From assembly GCA_002179805.1 (NCBI GenBank), contig NAVB01002024.1, positions 1 to 21,587 of the forward strand: a stretch of 21,587 nucleotides of DNA. The letters are read 5' to 3'. The stretch comes from Acanthamoeba lenticulata. Taxonomy: Eukaryota; Discosea; Longamoebia; Acanthamoebidae. Shown piece after piece: positions 1-10,549 of the stretch. Under the pieces are notes generated by a model. That model did no database searches and had not been told where the DNA came from. It was given only the letters and a program-made list of their open reading frames with translations. Each line of letters begins with the position of its first letter. Position 1 is the first letter of the stretch. Both the position numbers and the translations under genes were made by a program.

Positions 1-497
1 GGCTTCACTCGTCCAGGTAGTCCCTCATCTGGCCAAGAAGCCACGCAACCGCTGGTGAGTCTTCTGTGTATGAAATATTGGGTGAAGGCGAAGCGTACAT
101 AGGCCACCGCATGGGCTTGCGCGTGGGCGCGGAGCAGCTGCGCGTCACTCTCGACGACTGCTCGGTCACTGGTGCCTCGCGGCGAGGGTCCTGGCGAGAC
201 AACGCGAGGCCCCTGCAGCTGCTCCGCCGTCGGCTTGCCAGGAGTCGAGGAGCTCCGCGGCGAGAGAAGGCAGCTGCCCGAGGAGCCGTAGTCCGGAGGA
301 GGAGGCGGATAGATGTATGTGCGGGGCGAGCGCAGGCGAGGAGAGTGCGCCGCGGCCGCCGGAGACGCGGCCTCCTGCTGCAGGCGCTCTTCCCACTTGG
401 CCAGAGAGGACGGCGAGCGCGGAGTTGTTGTCGGACTCGTTCCTGGCGAAGGCGGCGGAGAAGACGACGAGTTTCTTCGGAGCCTCGCAAGCTTCAT
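1..497 (-). CDS. Disordered Ser/Pro-rich protein, 3' end cut by the window edge
   Basis: The reading frame opens at an ATG at 497 and runs leftward without a stop to base 1, so the C-terminus is outside the window or behind an unseen intron. The first residues are MKLARLRRNSSSSPPPSPGT, followed by further Ser/Pro/Thr-rich sequence, a short charged helix-like stretch (KWEERLQQEAA, about residues 38-48), a proline run before DYGSS, and an Ala/His/Gln-rich helical stretch near residue 130. No known domain is recognised. A second frame ends in a stop near base 5 (MRDYLDE then stop), so a small intron around 60-110 that switches frame is possible. I could not decide between the two. The other frames here are Arg-rich shadows. 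It lies downstream of the CH-C2 gene on the same strand, with a 211-bp gap. Function unknown. Confidence 0.55.
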   Translation of the reverse strand, partial: MKLARLRRNSSSSPPPSPGTSPTTTPRSPSSLAKWEERLQQEAASPAAAAHSPRLRSPRTYIYPPPPPDYGSSGSCLLSPRSSSTPGKPTAEQLQGPRVVSPGPSPRGTSDRAVVESDAQLLRAHAQAHAVAYVRFAFTQYFIHRRLTSGCVASWPDEGLPGRVK

Positions 498-708
498 CTT
501 CTTGTTGGTTCTGTGTGTTGTGTAGTGTGCTTCGCGCTTCTTTTCTCCGGTGAGCGCCAAAGTGGCGTACCCAAGCAAACTGGAAATGAAGCGGATCGAC
601 CAGACCCTTTCGCCATTGGTCTCCGTGAATAGCAGCTCACACCAGCCTAGGTGGATTTAAAAGTTAAACATAGTTGTTATTTTTGTACATCATCTGGCCG
701 AGGCCAGT

Positions 709-1751
709 TTACATCGGTGTGAAGGCCTTGCTGTAGGTGAGTTGGACGCAGATCTCGCCCGGGATGTTGCCTTTCTTCTTGCCTTCGAGCTTGAACCAGG
801 CGCACATCGTCTCCTTGTCCCCCAGGTCCTTCACGCGGATCGATACGCGGCCGAGGAAGGAGTCGGCCATGAGGCGGTTCTGATCAAACAGGCCCACCTC
901 GAGCGTGGCCTTTCGGTCCGTCACCGCAAACTCAAACGTCTCGCCGCCGTCCCACTTGGGGCACTGCGCCTTCCTCGTGGTCTTGGTCTTTTCCTTGCGC
1001 TGCTCGAGCCCCAGCGCGCAGTACATCGTTCCGGAGCCGCCGTTCTTCTGCTCTTTGACGCGCAGGCCTCGCGCCTCCTTGATGGTGACCTTGAGCGTGC
1101 TCGAGCGCTTCGGCCGCTCGGCCTCGGCAGCCTCGGCCGCAGCGGCAGCCTCCAGCTCGGCGGCCTTGCGACGCTTGGCCTCCTCGTCCTCGGCCTCTTG
1201 CCGCTTCTTGGCCTCTTCTTCTTCGGCTCTGCGCCGGGCGGCCTCGGCTTCGTCCTGCAGTCGCTTCCTGGCCTCTTCCTCTTCCTCGGCCCGACGCCTG
1301 GCGAGCTCCTCTTCTTCTTTTCGTCGCTTCTTCTCCTCCCGTCTCTTTTTCTTTTCCTCCTTCCGCCTCTTCGCTTCCTCCTCCGCTACGAGCCTCAGCC
1401 TCTCGGCTTCCTCCTCCTGTCTCTTTCGTTCTTCTTCCTCCTCCCTCCGCTTTCGCTCTTCCTCTTCTTCGTGTCGCTTTCGCTCTTCTTCTCTCTTCCT
1501 TCTCTCCACTTCCTCGGCCTCCCGCCTTCGCTCTTCCTCGGCCACCGCTGCAGCCGCCGCCATCGCAGCCTCAGTCTCTGCCCTGCGCCTGGCCTCCTCC
1601 TCGGCCGCGGCTCTGCGTCTCGCCTCCTCTTCCTCGGCCTCTTTCTCAGCCCGCAGCCGCGCAGCCTCAGCCTCGGCCAGGGCCTGGGCTTCTTCGAGCC
1701 TCCGGCGCCGCTCATTCTCCAATTCCTCATCCTCGAGGGCCTTGCGCTTGG

Positions 1752-1788
<37 letters not shown>

Positions 1789-2738
1789 CGTGGCGTCGCG
1801 CGGGTGGTCCTTGCCGTGCGCGCGGAAGGCGATCGGGAACTCGGCGATGTAGGCCATGAAGCACTGCTCGTCGGGGCGCGAGGCCTCGTCGGCAGCGCAG
1901 ATGTCCTCCGGGTCGAGCAGCTGCGGTATGTCGAGGTGCTGCTCGGCGAGGGTGAAGGCCAGCTCGAGGTTGGCCCGCGCTTGCTCGGGCTTGAGCGTCT
2001 CGTAGTCGATCAGCGTCGGGTCGAACGCATGCACGAGCGCGCAGAAGCCGAGACCGTCGGACCAGGACTCGACAAAGCCCTTGACCTCGACGCCGCTATG
2101 TCCGCGGGTCTTCTCTATGCACCAGTCGAGCAGGTTCTTCTTCGCCTGTCTGTTTCCTGAAAGGTTTGAAATGAATTACAATATTCATTAAAAACTGTTG
2201 GGAATGAAAAGGCTGCTGATTGGTGCACGGCGTGATCGAGAAGGCCATACTCTCTGCTGGCGGGACGTTGGAGTCGCCATCACGTCGGCGGTCGACCCTG
2301 AAGGTGAGGATGATGCGCCAAATCATGCCCAGCACGATGGTCGTATTGCCTTGCTGGGTGTCTGCTCAATTTTATGTCAATGAAAATAGAAGAACGAGAA
2401 GGGAGAGGCAACTAAGGAGGGCAAGTACCAGAAGAGGAGACGCTGAGCTTGCCCACGAACTTGGTGACAAAGTTGATGGCAATGGTCGAGTTTTCGATTC
2501 GGTGCATTTCCAGTGTCGGCCGTTTATGATACCGCTCGGAGCACTTCTCCCCGCTGAGCACCTCCAGCAGGTTGATGAGGACGAGACCGTCCTTGATCTC
2601 CTCGATGAGGTGCCGCTCCAGCTTTATCTTCCGGACGCGCAGCTGTGCGTTGATCCAAGCCTTGAAGGTCTTTTCGTGCAGCCTTTCACGCTCGGCCTGC
2701 CTGTCCACCAGAAGCTTGGCCACCGACGACTCTTGCAT
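709..2738 (-). CDS. Tandem calponin-homology, coiled-coil and C2-domain protein (actin-binding type)
   Basis: Three exons (2738-2429, 2361-2251, 2156-709) with GT-AG introns of 67 and 94 nt join in frame to give 622 aa. CH domain 1 (about 21-125) has the actinin-type signature: KTFKAWINAQL, KDGLVLINLLEVLSGEK, HRIEN and LGMIWRIIL. CH domain 2 (about 141-251) has NLLDWC, DGLGFCALVHAF, LIDYETL and PQLLDPEDI. A tandem pair of this kind is the actin-binding module of alpha-actinin, fimbrin and spectrin relatives. An Ala-Asp repeat follows, then about 220 residues of Glu/Arg/Lys heptad-like coiled coil. Residues 492-622 form a C2 domain (LKVTIKEARGL, KWDGGETFEFAV, DSFLGRVSI). The C2 loops lack most of the usual Ca2+-binding Asp residues, so Ca2+-independent membrane or protein binding is more likely. 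The inferred role is linking or bundling actin near membranes. The Met at 2738 begins directly before CH1. Domain calls are strong; exon edges are by eye. Confidence 0.85.
1754..1788 (+). repeat. Hexanucleotide microsatellite coding for an Ala-Asp repeat
   Basis: TCGGCG is repeated five times in tandem, with a partial sixth copy. It is read on the minus strand as alternating Ala and Asp in the linker between CH domain 2 and the coiled coil of the CH-C2 protein. The period is a multiple of three, so length changes would keep the frame. Confidence 0.9.
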
Positions 2739-3071
2739 GGCTCCTTCTGCTTGTGTTTGGTGTTGTGTTTGAATAATCCAAGTGGAGCAAGAGGACGCTA
2801 TTTAGGTGTGGTGATGCCAGATCTGCGCGTTACGGTAACCTGGGGCCAAGCAGTCGTGTGCTGCTTGTTGATTGGCTGTTAGCTTCTGTTGAAATCAAGT
2901 TTTGAATCATGCAGCCGGGCAACAGGGCATCCTAGTCCTTATTCAGCGGGGGAGTAGCTGTCATGGGCATGGGCCAACTCAGCTGCTGATCCTGGGACTC
3001 TGCCCCCAGTTGTGTGCAACATTTGCATTTTCTTTTCAATTTATTGTTAATATTTTCTTTTTTGGTTTCTC
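2739..3071. other. Gap upstream of the CH-C2 gene
   Basis: About 330 bp between the stop of the orphan helical gene and the start of the CH-C2 gene. It should contain the promoter and 5' leader of the CH-C2 gene. Several short frames are open, but none has the third-position G/C bias of the neighbouring exons. No TATA box, tRNA or repeat could be supported. Confidence 0.4.
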
Positions 3072-3512
3072 CTACCCCCAGAAGGCAGAAGGGAGGCCCT
3101 GCACGCGAGCCTCGAAGAGCGCCGTATTGGCTGCCAAGAGCTTATGCGCAAGGGGCGCAAACTCGTTCCACAGGCGAGCCATCGTGGCGCGATCGGTCGT
3201 GTCGGGCGTGTGGTTGGCGATGTTGAGCGCCAGCGTGGCCAGTTGCTGGTTCTCGTTGGCCAACTGGTCGAGCGGCGGCAGAGGCGGGAGCTGCTTTGCC
3301 TCCAGTGGCTGCACCGTGCCCGTCAGCTCTTCGACCAGCCGACGGAAAGAGTCGAGGCTCAGGCTCATAGCCTCGAGCACGGGCAGCGGGTGCTGTGGGC
3401 GCGGCCGGCTGCACTCGTCGGCCATCTTGGCCGCTTCGGCCGTCAGCAGCTTCAGGCGCACGGTCTCTGCCTCGAAAGGGTTGGTGGGGGCACTTGAGAA
3501 GGTGATGTTCAT
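3072..3512 (-). CDS. Hypothetical helical protein, no recognised family
   Basis: A single-exon frame of 146 aa starts with MNITFSSAPTNPFEAETVRL and ends with QGLPSAFWG. The codons are GC-rich like the other genes. The sequence is almost entirely amphipathic helix (VRLKLLTAEAAKMADE, LDSFRRLVEELTG, LDQLANENQQLATLALNIA, MARLWNEFAPLAHKLLAANT) with a central proline-rich hinge (KQLPPLPPL). That pattern suggests a small helical bundle or a subunit of a complex, but I do not recognise it. An in-frame ATG at 3563 would add 17 residues. The lower start is preferred because G/C bias falls upstream of it. No signal peptide or membrane segment is visible. It lies between the RING gene (upstream, same strand) and the CH-C2 gene. 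Confidence 0.6.
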   Translation of the reverse strand: MNITFSSAPTNPFEAETVRLKLLTAEAAKMADECSRPRPQHPLPVLEAMSLSLDSFRRLVEELTGTVQPLEAKQLPPLPPLDQLANENQQLATLALNIANHTPDTTDRATMARLWNEFAPLAHKLLAANTALFEARVQGLPSAFWG

Positions 3513-3761
3513 GAGTTTCTTTTGAGTGTATTTGGGGGAGGTTGGTGCAAAGGCCAGTGTCATGCGCCAGGTCTTCGCCACCAGGCGGGTATTCCGCAGG
3601 AAGTGCTCCTAAAGCCACGTGCTGTGTGCCAACAACTAGTTCCGGCCACAAGCAGAGATCGGGGAAGAGTTTCAAAAAAATAAAAATATAATTAAAAATG
3701 AACAATTAAATCATGTATTTTTAAAAATATTTTAAACAATTCCAAGATAACGGGGGTGGGA

Positions 3762-5746
3762 TCAGCCACGCTTGGTAGACTTGGCGTTGGGGAGCTGGCA
3801 CTTGCGGTTCTTGGGGCAGTAGCAGCAGGCCCATGTGGGCTTGTGGTTGGGCATGTAGTTCACCACCGTGTGGCCCTTGTGGCACTCCTTTGCGCACGCC
3901 TCGCACACCTGCGTGTGTATGTGGGGTCCCATTCATGTCAGCTGCTCAACCATCAACATCATCAGCTCCTTCTTCAGAATACGGACCCACGTGATCTTGC
4001 AGTCCTTGCACACGAAGTAGTTCTCCACCTGGTTGGCGCCCTTTTGGAAACGAAGCGTGAAGCACTCGTGTGTGTCGCCCTGCATCCTGACCTGCCCCCG
4101 CAGCTCCACGTCGCACCCTGTGCGCATAATGACGACGACGATGATGATGATGACGATGAGCAACAGAAGAAGGAGGAGAAGGAGGCGACCAGGTCTCGCG
4201 CGGGGAAGGAAGAGGGAGAGGAGGAGGATACCGGGCGGGGCGTCGTATTGAAGCAGCGGCTTGTTGCGGTCCCGGAGGGCGACCTCTTCGCCCAGCGGGG
4301 TGCGCAGCACGAAGTAGGCGTCGGGGCTCACGTCCACCAGGGGCGTCCCCATGGCCTTGAGCCTCTCCTCCAGCAACACAAACTGTAATTTAACAGTAAT
4401 TTAAAAGGTAAATAAATAAAAATCAGTTCCATAGCAGAAAAATATTTCTTAAAAATGAATAAATAAAGAGAACGGCCAAGTACGAGTTCGTTGGGAGCGT
4501 CGGTGGACCGGAGCTGGATGCGCTCCCATCGGATGCCACGAGAGGGCACCACAATGTTGATCAAAAGCCCCGCCAGACGCGGCTCTACGGCCGCTCTCTC
4601 CTTTAGGAAGCCGTCGCACGCCTGTTGAAGTCGAGTAAGTCCCTCTTGGGAAAATAAAGAATAAAATTGAAAAAAAAACCTACAAATAATAACGAATAAA
4701 TAAATTGTTTAAAACAATTTGAAGAAAAGAAGTGACGCACCTGGACCAGGTTGGCGACGCAGTCGCTGAGGCTCTGGCGAAGGGTGCGCGTCTGGGCGTC
4801 GGACTCGTCCGTGAGGGCGCGAAGGGCGCGCTCCCACTCGGCCTTGGCCTTGTCGGTGCCCTTGCCGTGAGTCGCCTCGATCTCGCGCTCGGCCTCTGCA
4901 CGCGGGCACACATGCGTGTGAGAACAAAGCCACACGACCCGCCGTGTTATGACGAGGAAGACGACGGGCCTTACCCAGGCACTTGGCGGCAAACTTGGCG
5001 CGCGCGGCCTCGTGCGCCTTCTCGAACTTGGCGCGCAGCTCCTGGTAGTAGAGCTCGTAGGCCGCGAGACCCTTCTGCATGTGGCGCTGAAAGACCTCCT
5101 CCACGGGCGACAGGTCGCCAGCGGCCGGCGGCCGCTCCCGAGATGATCGCAGCACGTCGGGGCCTCCTCCAGCGCCTTTAATAGCATGTTTGAGGATGAC
5201 GATCATTATCATCATCACCATCAACAACAACAACAGGACGTACCAGTGGGCGTGGTGGTGGAAGAGGCGACGAGCTTGGAGAAGTACTTCTTGGCAGCCT
5301 CCTCCTTCTCCTGCTGGACGATGGCAAGCATCTTGTCGAACCAGTGGTTGCGAACCAGCTGGGCCTTGGTGGCATTGGCATTGCAGCACGGGCACACGTG
5401 CTTCCGGTTGACGCACTCCATGATGCACCCCTCGCAGAAGTGGTGCTGCGGCCGCGTCCGTGCGTTCAACACCGGAACAGCGAACAATATTAGGTATTTT
5501 CTTTTCAAAAGAAATAAGAAATAAAAAGCGACTGAAGTGAAGGGCGAGAGCATACGCCACAGGGGGTCATGTAGCAGTTTTGTATCGGACTGAAGCAGAT
5601 GGGGCAAAGGAACTCATCATAAACGGCTTTGAGCTGGGTGTTGGATTGGAAACTGTCACTTGACTCCAAAAAGCAGCAAGAAGAACGCAGGGAAGCCGTA
5701 CCGGGATCGTGAGGCCAAGCTCCTGGACGTCTTCTTCCTCCAACAT
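3762..5746 (-). CDS. RING-finger E3 ubiquitin ligase candidate with C-terminal UBR-like zinc finger
   Basis: Nine exons (5746-5702, 5663-5556, 5445-5244, 5175-4975, 4895-4741, 4642-4484, 4382-4232, 4117-3987, 3908-3762) join in phase to 432 aa. A C3HC4 RING occupies about residues 35-72: CPIC, then CGHHFCEGC, then VCPCC. The intron falls exactly after TPCG. Helical and coiled-coil segments follow (about 95-260). Next comes a beta-rich stretch (roughly 265-345: RWERIQLRS, LFVLLEERLKAMGTPL, PLLQYDAPPGCDVELRG) that could be a ubiquitin-like fold. The last 75 residues hold a Cys/His cluster (FVCKDCKITWVCEACAKECH, then KGHTVV and WACCYC) resembling UBR boxes, which bind N-degrons or other substrates. 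The inferred role is ubiquitin transfer from an E2 by the RING, with the finger choosing substrates. The first exon (15 aa) and its 38-nt intron are the weak point: an alternative start near 5870 is possible. The RING and finger are solid. Confidence 0.8.
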
Positions 5747-6098
5747 GCCTGTTGTGTGGTTTGGGTTCTTTTTTGTTGCTGTTTTCTAGTGGGCTATTCT
5801 TTTTGTTTTTCTGTCATTCACGGAATGGACTCTGCTGAACCCTTTCGTTCATCCCCTCGCAACGACATGACCCCGAAGCAAGAAGGTGGCCGAGTAGAGC
5901 AGAAAGGACGAAGTGTACAAACTCTAGCATGTTAACATTTCAAGGTCGCACACAGGTCCAACAACTTGAAGAGAACAATTCTGTGAGTAGAGAGAACATC
6001 GAGTCTCGATTGGCTTGCTCAGGAGGTTGTGGTTGTCGTAGTGAAGTGTGTGCGTCCTGCTCCTCCCGTCAGCCTTGTTCTTTTCCATCTCAAGCTTG
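5747..6098. other. Gap between the RING gene start and the CHTOP-like gene stop
   Basis: About 350 bp of lower-GC sequence with T-rich runs near 5770-5815. It should carry the promoter of the RING gene and the 3' UTR of the CHTOP-like gene, both on the minus strand. A possible alternative first exon for the RING gene lies around 5870-5831 (minus-strand ATG, donor GTCCAT, acceptor just before 5747), which would change the N-terminus. No RNA gene or repeat was found. Confidence 0.35.
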
Positions 6099-6974
6099 TT
6101 ACGAAGATGAGGCCGTCTCCTGTTCGCGCGCGTGCATGTAATCCTCGAGCTGCTGGTCGAGGTAGTTCTTGGCCGTCTCGGGCGTCTGCAGCATGTACGA
6201 GCTCAGCTCAGCGTCCAGTTCATCCTTTGACTTGGGCTTGGCCTTGCCGCCTCCTCGCGCAGCAGCGCCGCCTCGGCCACCACGAACGGCACCTCCACGG
6301 CCGCCCCTGGCCGCGACAGGGCCGCCACGGCCTCCGCGCACAGGGGCCTGCTGTTTCGTCTGCTTCGATGGAACGGCGGCAGCCTGTCGGCCGCCCCTCG
6401 TCGCTGTGGCAGCCGCACGGCCTCGTGGCGCTGAACCGCGGCCGCCGCGAGGGGCGGAGCGAGGGTCGGGCACGACGATTCTCTGCTTGGCGGGAGCGCG
6501 AGGAGGCGGAATCCCCTTGACGATGAAGGCAGGCTCAACAGGGCGCGCGATTTCAATTTGACGGCGGCGTTCAGCGCCCCCATTGCGCTGATGAGTGGCA
6601 CCGTTCTCGCGGCGGAGGCCGCTGTCGTTGAAATTAACTTGAACGTGGGGGCTGACGTCATCATCATAAAAAGAGGGGGTCCACGTGGAAGAGGCTGCGC
6701 GCCTTGCCGTGACCACTTCCTCGCGCTTCTGGCTCTGCCGCTGCTCAGTAGCAGCCCTTCTCGTGCTGACGCCCACCTCTTGGAAGAGGTTCAAATCAAC
6801 CGATTTAGCCGCTACCTTCTCCTCCTTTTTGGGCTTGGGCTCGGCTTTGGGCAATTGCGAGAATCGCTCGTGAAGAGTCATTGTGCGAGGGGCAGTCACA
6901 GTTGCCGACACTGATGCAGGGGAGGCCTTCACTTCCACACGCCTGGTTGCAGAAATCGTGCGCTCGATACTCAT
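6099..6974 (-). CDS. CHTOP/FoP-like mRNA-export adaptor with RGG domain
   Basis: An intronless 291-aa frame starting MSIERTISATRRVEV. Three features point to the CHTOP (chromatin target of PRMT1, also called FoP) family. A short N-terminal motif MTLHERFSQLPK (residues 32-43) resembles the conserved LNERF motif of that family. A central Arg/Gly-rich domain (about 172-245) has many RGG repeats such as VRGGRGGP and ARGGRGG. The C-terminus carries the family's duplicated motif, seen here as LDAELSSYM and LDQQLEDYM (about 253-281). Known members bind RNA, are arginine-methylated in the RGG region and act with the TREX complex and UAP56 in nuclear mRNA export. The same role here is inferred. Arginine methylation sites are likely but not shown. 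The gene is head-to-head with the RIO2 gene. Alternative: another RGG-type RNA-binding adaptor. Confidence 0.8.
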   Translation of the reverse strand: MSIERTISATRRVEVKASPASVSATVTAPRTMTLHERFSQLPKAEPKPKKEEKVAAKSVDLNLFQEVGVSTRRAATEQRQSQKREEVVTARRAASSTWTPSFYDDDVSPHVQVNFNDSGLRRENGATHQRNGGAERRRQIEIARPVEPAFIVKGIPPPRAPAKQRIVVPDPRSAPRGGRGSAPRGRAAATATRGGRQAAAVPSKQTKQQAPVRGGRGGPVAARGGRGGAVRGGRGGAAARGGGKAKPKSKDELDAELSSYMLQTPETAKNYLDQQLEDYMHAREQETASSS

Positions 6975-8839
<1,865 letters not shown>

Positions 8840-8871
8840 ATTACTCAGTGGGGCTGTGTTGTGCAAACAAA

Positions 8872-8877
8872 AATAAA
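8872..8877 (+). terminator. Candidate polyadenylation signal of RIO2
   Basis: A canonical AATAAA lies 33 bases after the RIO2 stop codon in an A-rich stretch. Most other genes in this window show no perfect AATAAA, so this is a tentative call. Confidence 0.45.
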
Positions 8878-9063
8878 AGCAATTGAAAATGCGGTTGTGC
8901 CCCCATAAATCCACCCATTGGTGGAATTTTCAGTTCAAAACCGCACCCGCTCAAAGCGCCGGCAAACTCGCGGGAGGAAGAGGCAAGGCACTACAACAAG
9001 AAGAGGAATAGTGAGCCTTGGATGCTCCTGCACCATTGAGACGGAAGAGGAAGGAGGAGGAAA

Positions 9064-10232
9064 ATGCGGGTGAGGCGGTGGAGCAACTTTATCAAGGTTT
9101 TTGGGTTTGCTCTCGTGGTACGATGCTGTCTACTACAGAGTCTTTCCCCTCCTTCTTTCTCCTTCTTTTCAGTTCGCCCAGTTGCAGCTCCTACCCGTCT
9201 GCACATGCAATCCAACAAACAAAATCGTTCTTTGTGCGTCATTCATCGTAAACCACGGCACCTAGTTTTTGGGAGTGGCGGAGGTGGTCTATGGTGCTGT
9301 TGGAGGACTCGCCTGGGCCGACTTCGTCGTGGGAGCCGTTACAGTGTGCGTGGGCCTGCTTGGCCTCTTCGCCGGCTTCCGACCCTCCATCGGCGCCGCC
9401 AAGCGGGTTCGGTTTCTCCTCACCTTTACCACTCGCCATCATCATCAGTCAAGCTCACATCACTATCGTCTGGTCGGTGGCCTCCGCTATGCAGTACTTC
9501 TGGGCGCTGATCGTGGTGGCGGTGCTGATGGCGACCGTGCTGGTGGTCTACATCATTGTCATCGACCGCGGCTACTGGCACGAGCTCTGCGAGAAGGAGG
9601 ATCTTAAGTTTAAGTCCCTCAACTGCTCGTCAGACAACACGCGCTATATCTTCATTGGCGTCGCCGTCATTCAGCTCCTCATCACCACAGGTTGCTGTGT
9701 ACGTCATCTCCATCACCGTTCTTCTTCTTTTTGGAGCCAACCGTGAATGTGGGGAAGAGCAGGTGAGCTGCTTGTGCTGCGCGCGGTCGTACTACAAGGC
9801 ACTGGCCCAAGAGGGCGGTACGTGCTCCTTCTTATCGTCATCGTGATAATCATCCTTGTTGACAAGTGTGGCAACAGACCATTACGACTACGTCACGTAC
9901 ATAGCAGCGCCACCTGCAGACGCCACACAAGGGCCGTATCACACAGCACCACTCTTCACGGCCTCTACGCGGACCGTCACCACAGTCAACAGCTACACCA
10001 CCAGCACCACCTCAAGCAACTACCAGACGATGACTACAGCACCCTACAACCCTCATCCTCTTGTATGAGCGCCCCAACCCATCAATTTTCCTCTTCTGAT
10101 CATCAGCTCACTTATGTTGTTGGTTGCCAGCAGCCAACAGAGATCCCACACGTCCTCCCACATGGCACACAGGGTGCCACCATTTTCCACCACCAGCAAA
10201 CACAACCAGCCGTAACAAATGGCTTTGTCTAA
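9064..10232 (+). CDS. Four-span membrane protein with Tyr/Thr/His-rich cytoplasmic tail
   Basis: Six exons are inferred: 9064-9117, 9266-9411, 9449-9659, 9691-9817, 9878-10062 and 10107-10232, giving 282 aa. The N-terminus MRVRRWSNFIKVFGFALV leads into TM1 (about 12-34). TM2 is ADFVVGAVTVCVGLLGLFAGF (36-56), TM3 runs about 82-105, and TM4 starts near 132 (YIFIGVAV then YVISITVLLLFG). A short loop with two cysteines (HELCEKEDLKFKSLNC) lies between TM3 and TM4. A Cys-rich patch (VSCLCCARSYY) after TM4 could be palmitoylated. The tail is rich in Tyr, Thr, Pro, His and Gln and ends TNGFV. The topology resembles tetraspan (tetraspanin, claudin or MARVEL-like) proteins, but there is no CCG motif, so the family is not assigned. 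The 31-nt intron 9660-9690 is suspect: it may be a sequencing indel. The last exon is supported by open frame and tail composition only; without it the protein would end at 10068. Confidence 0.62.
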
Positions 10233-10549
10233 CTGCAAAAGAAAGAAAAAGAAAAAAAAGAGGACATAATTCAAACGCAAGTGCCAAATGGGCACTGCGT
10301 CAAGGTAACGAGTTGAACACCTCCTTGTTGGTAGAGCGGTCCGACTTGGGCCCAAGTCTCCTTTTGGACGCGAACGACAACGACATGAGCGCCTACGAGC
10401 ACTGACGTGACACAAGTCCACGCGCAAGCTCCTGGCCGAGGGACGGAGCCTCATGAAACTGGTGCCTTACACCCACCCAGGCCATCTCTGTCAAGCTCCA
10501 GTTGGAAGGATTTACAATTAATTGAAAATAATAAATAAAATAGGGACAA
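10233..10549. other. Convergent 3' gap between the tetraspan and HTTM genes
   Basis: About 317 bp between the stop codons of two converging genes. It begins with an A-rich tract (10237-10260) and holds a perfect 16-bp palindrome (10343-10358). It ends with AT-rich sequence likely to contain the 3' end of the HTTM gene. The stretch GTTGGTAGAGC just before the palindrome resembles a tRNA D-arm, but no cloverleaf forms. Confidence 0.45.
10343..10358. repeat. Perfect 16-bp palindrome between convergent genes
   Basis: GACTTGGGCCCAAGTC is its own reverse complement, with no loop. It sits midway between the 3' ends of two converging genes. It could be a protein-binding site or a structured 3'-UTR element; the sequence alone does not say. 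Confidence 0.8.

Noticed and set aside
742..2160. 472-codon plus-strand ORF opposite the CH-C2 gene (also 905-1852)
   Set aside because: It is an antisense shadow. The Leu/Phe/Gly-rich and Ser-rich translations are the reverse reading of Glu/Arg/Ala codons, and the minus strand has clear domains.
3933..4379. Minus-strand ORF with a LLLLLLLLLIVIIIIVVV stretch like a membrane helix
   Set aside because: The hydrophobic run is intron sequence (4118-4231) that happens to stay open. Splicing removes it and joins two cytosolic-looking exons of the RING gene.
10318..10370. tRNA-like stretch GTTGGTAGAGC followed by a palindrome
   Set aside because: The D-stem does not pair properly, no anticodon stem-loop with U33 forms, and no T-arm consensus follows.
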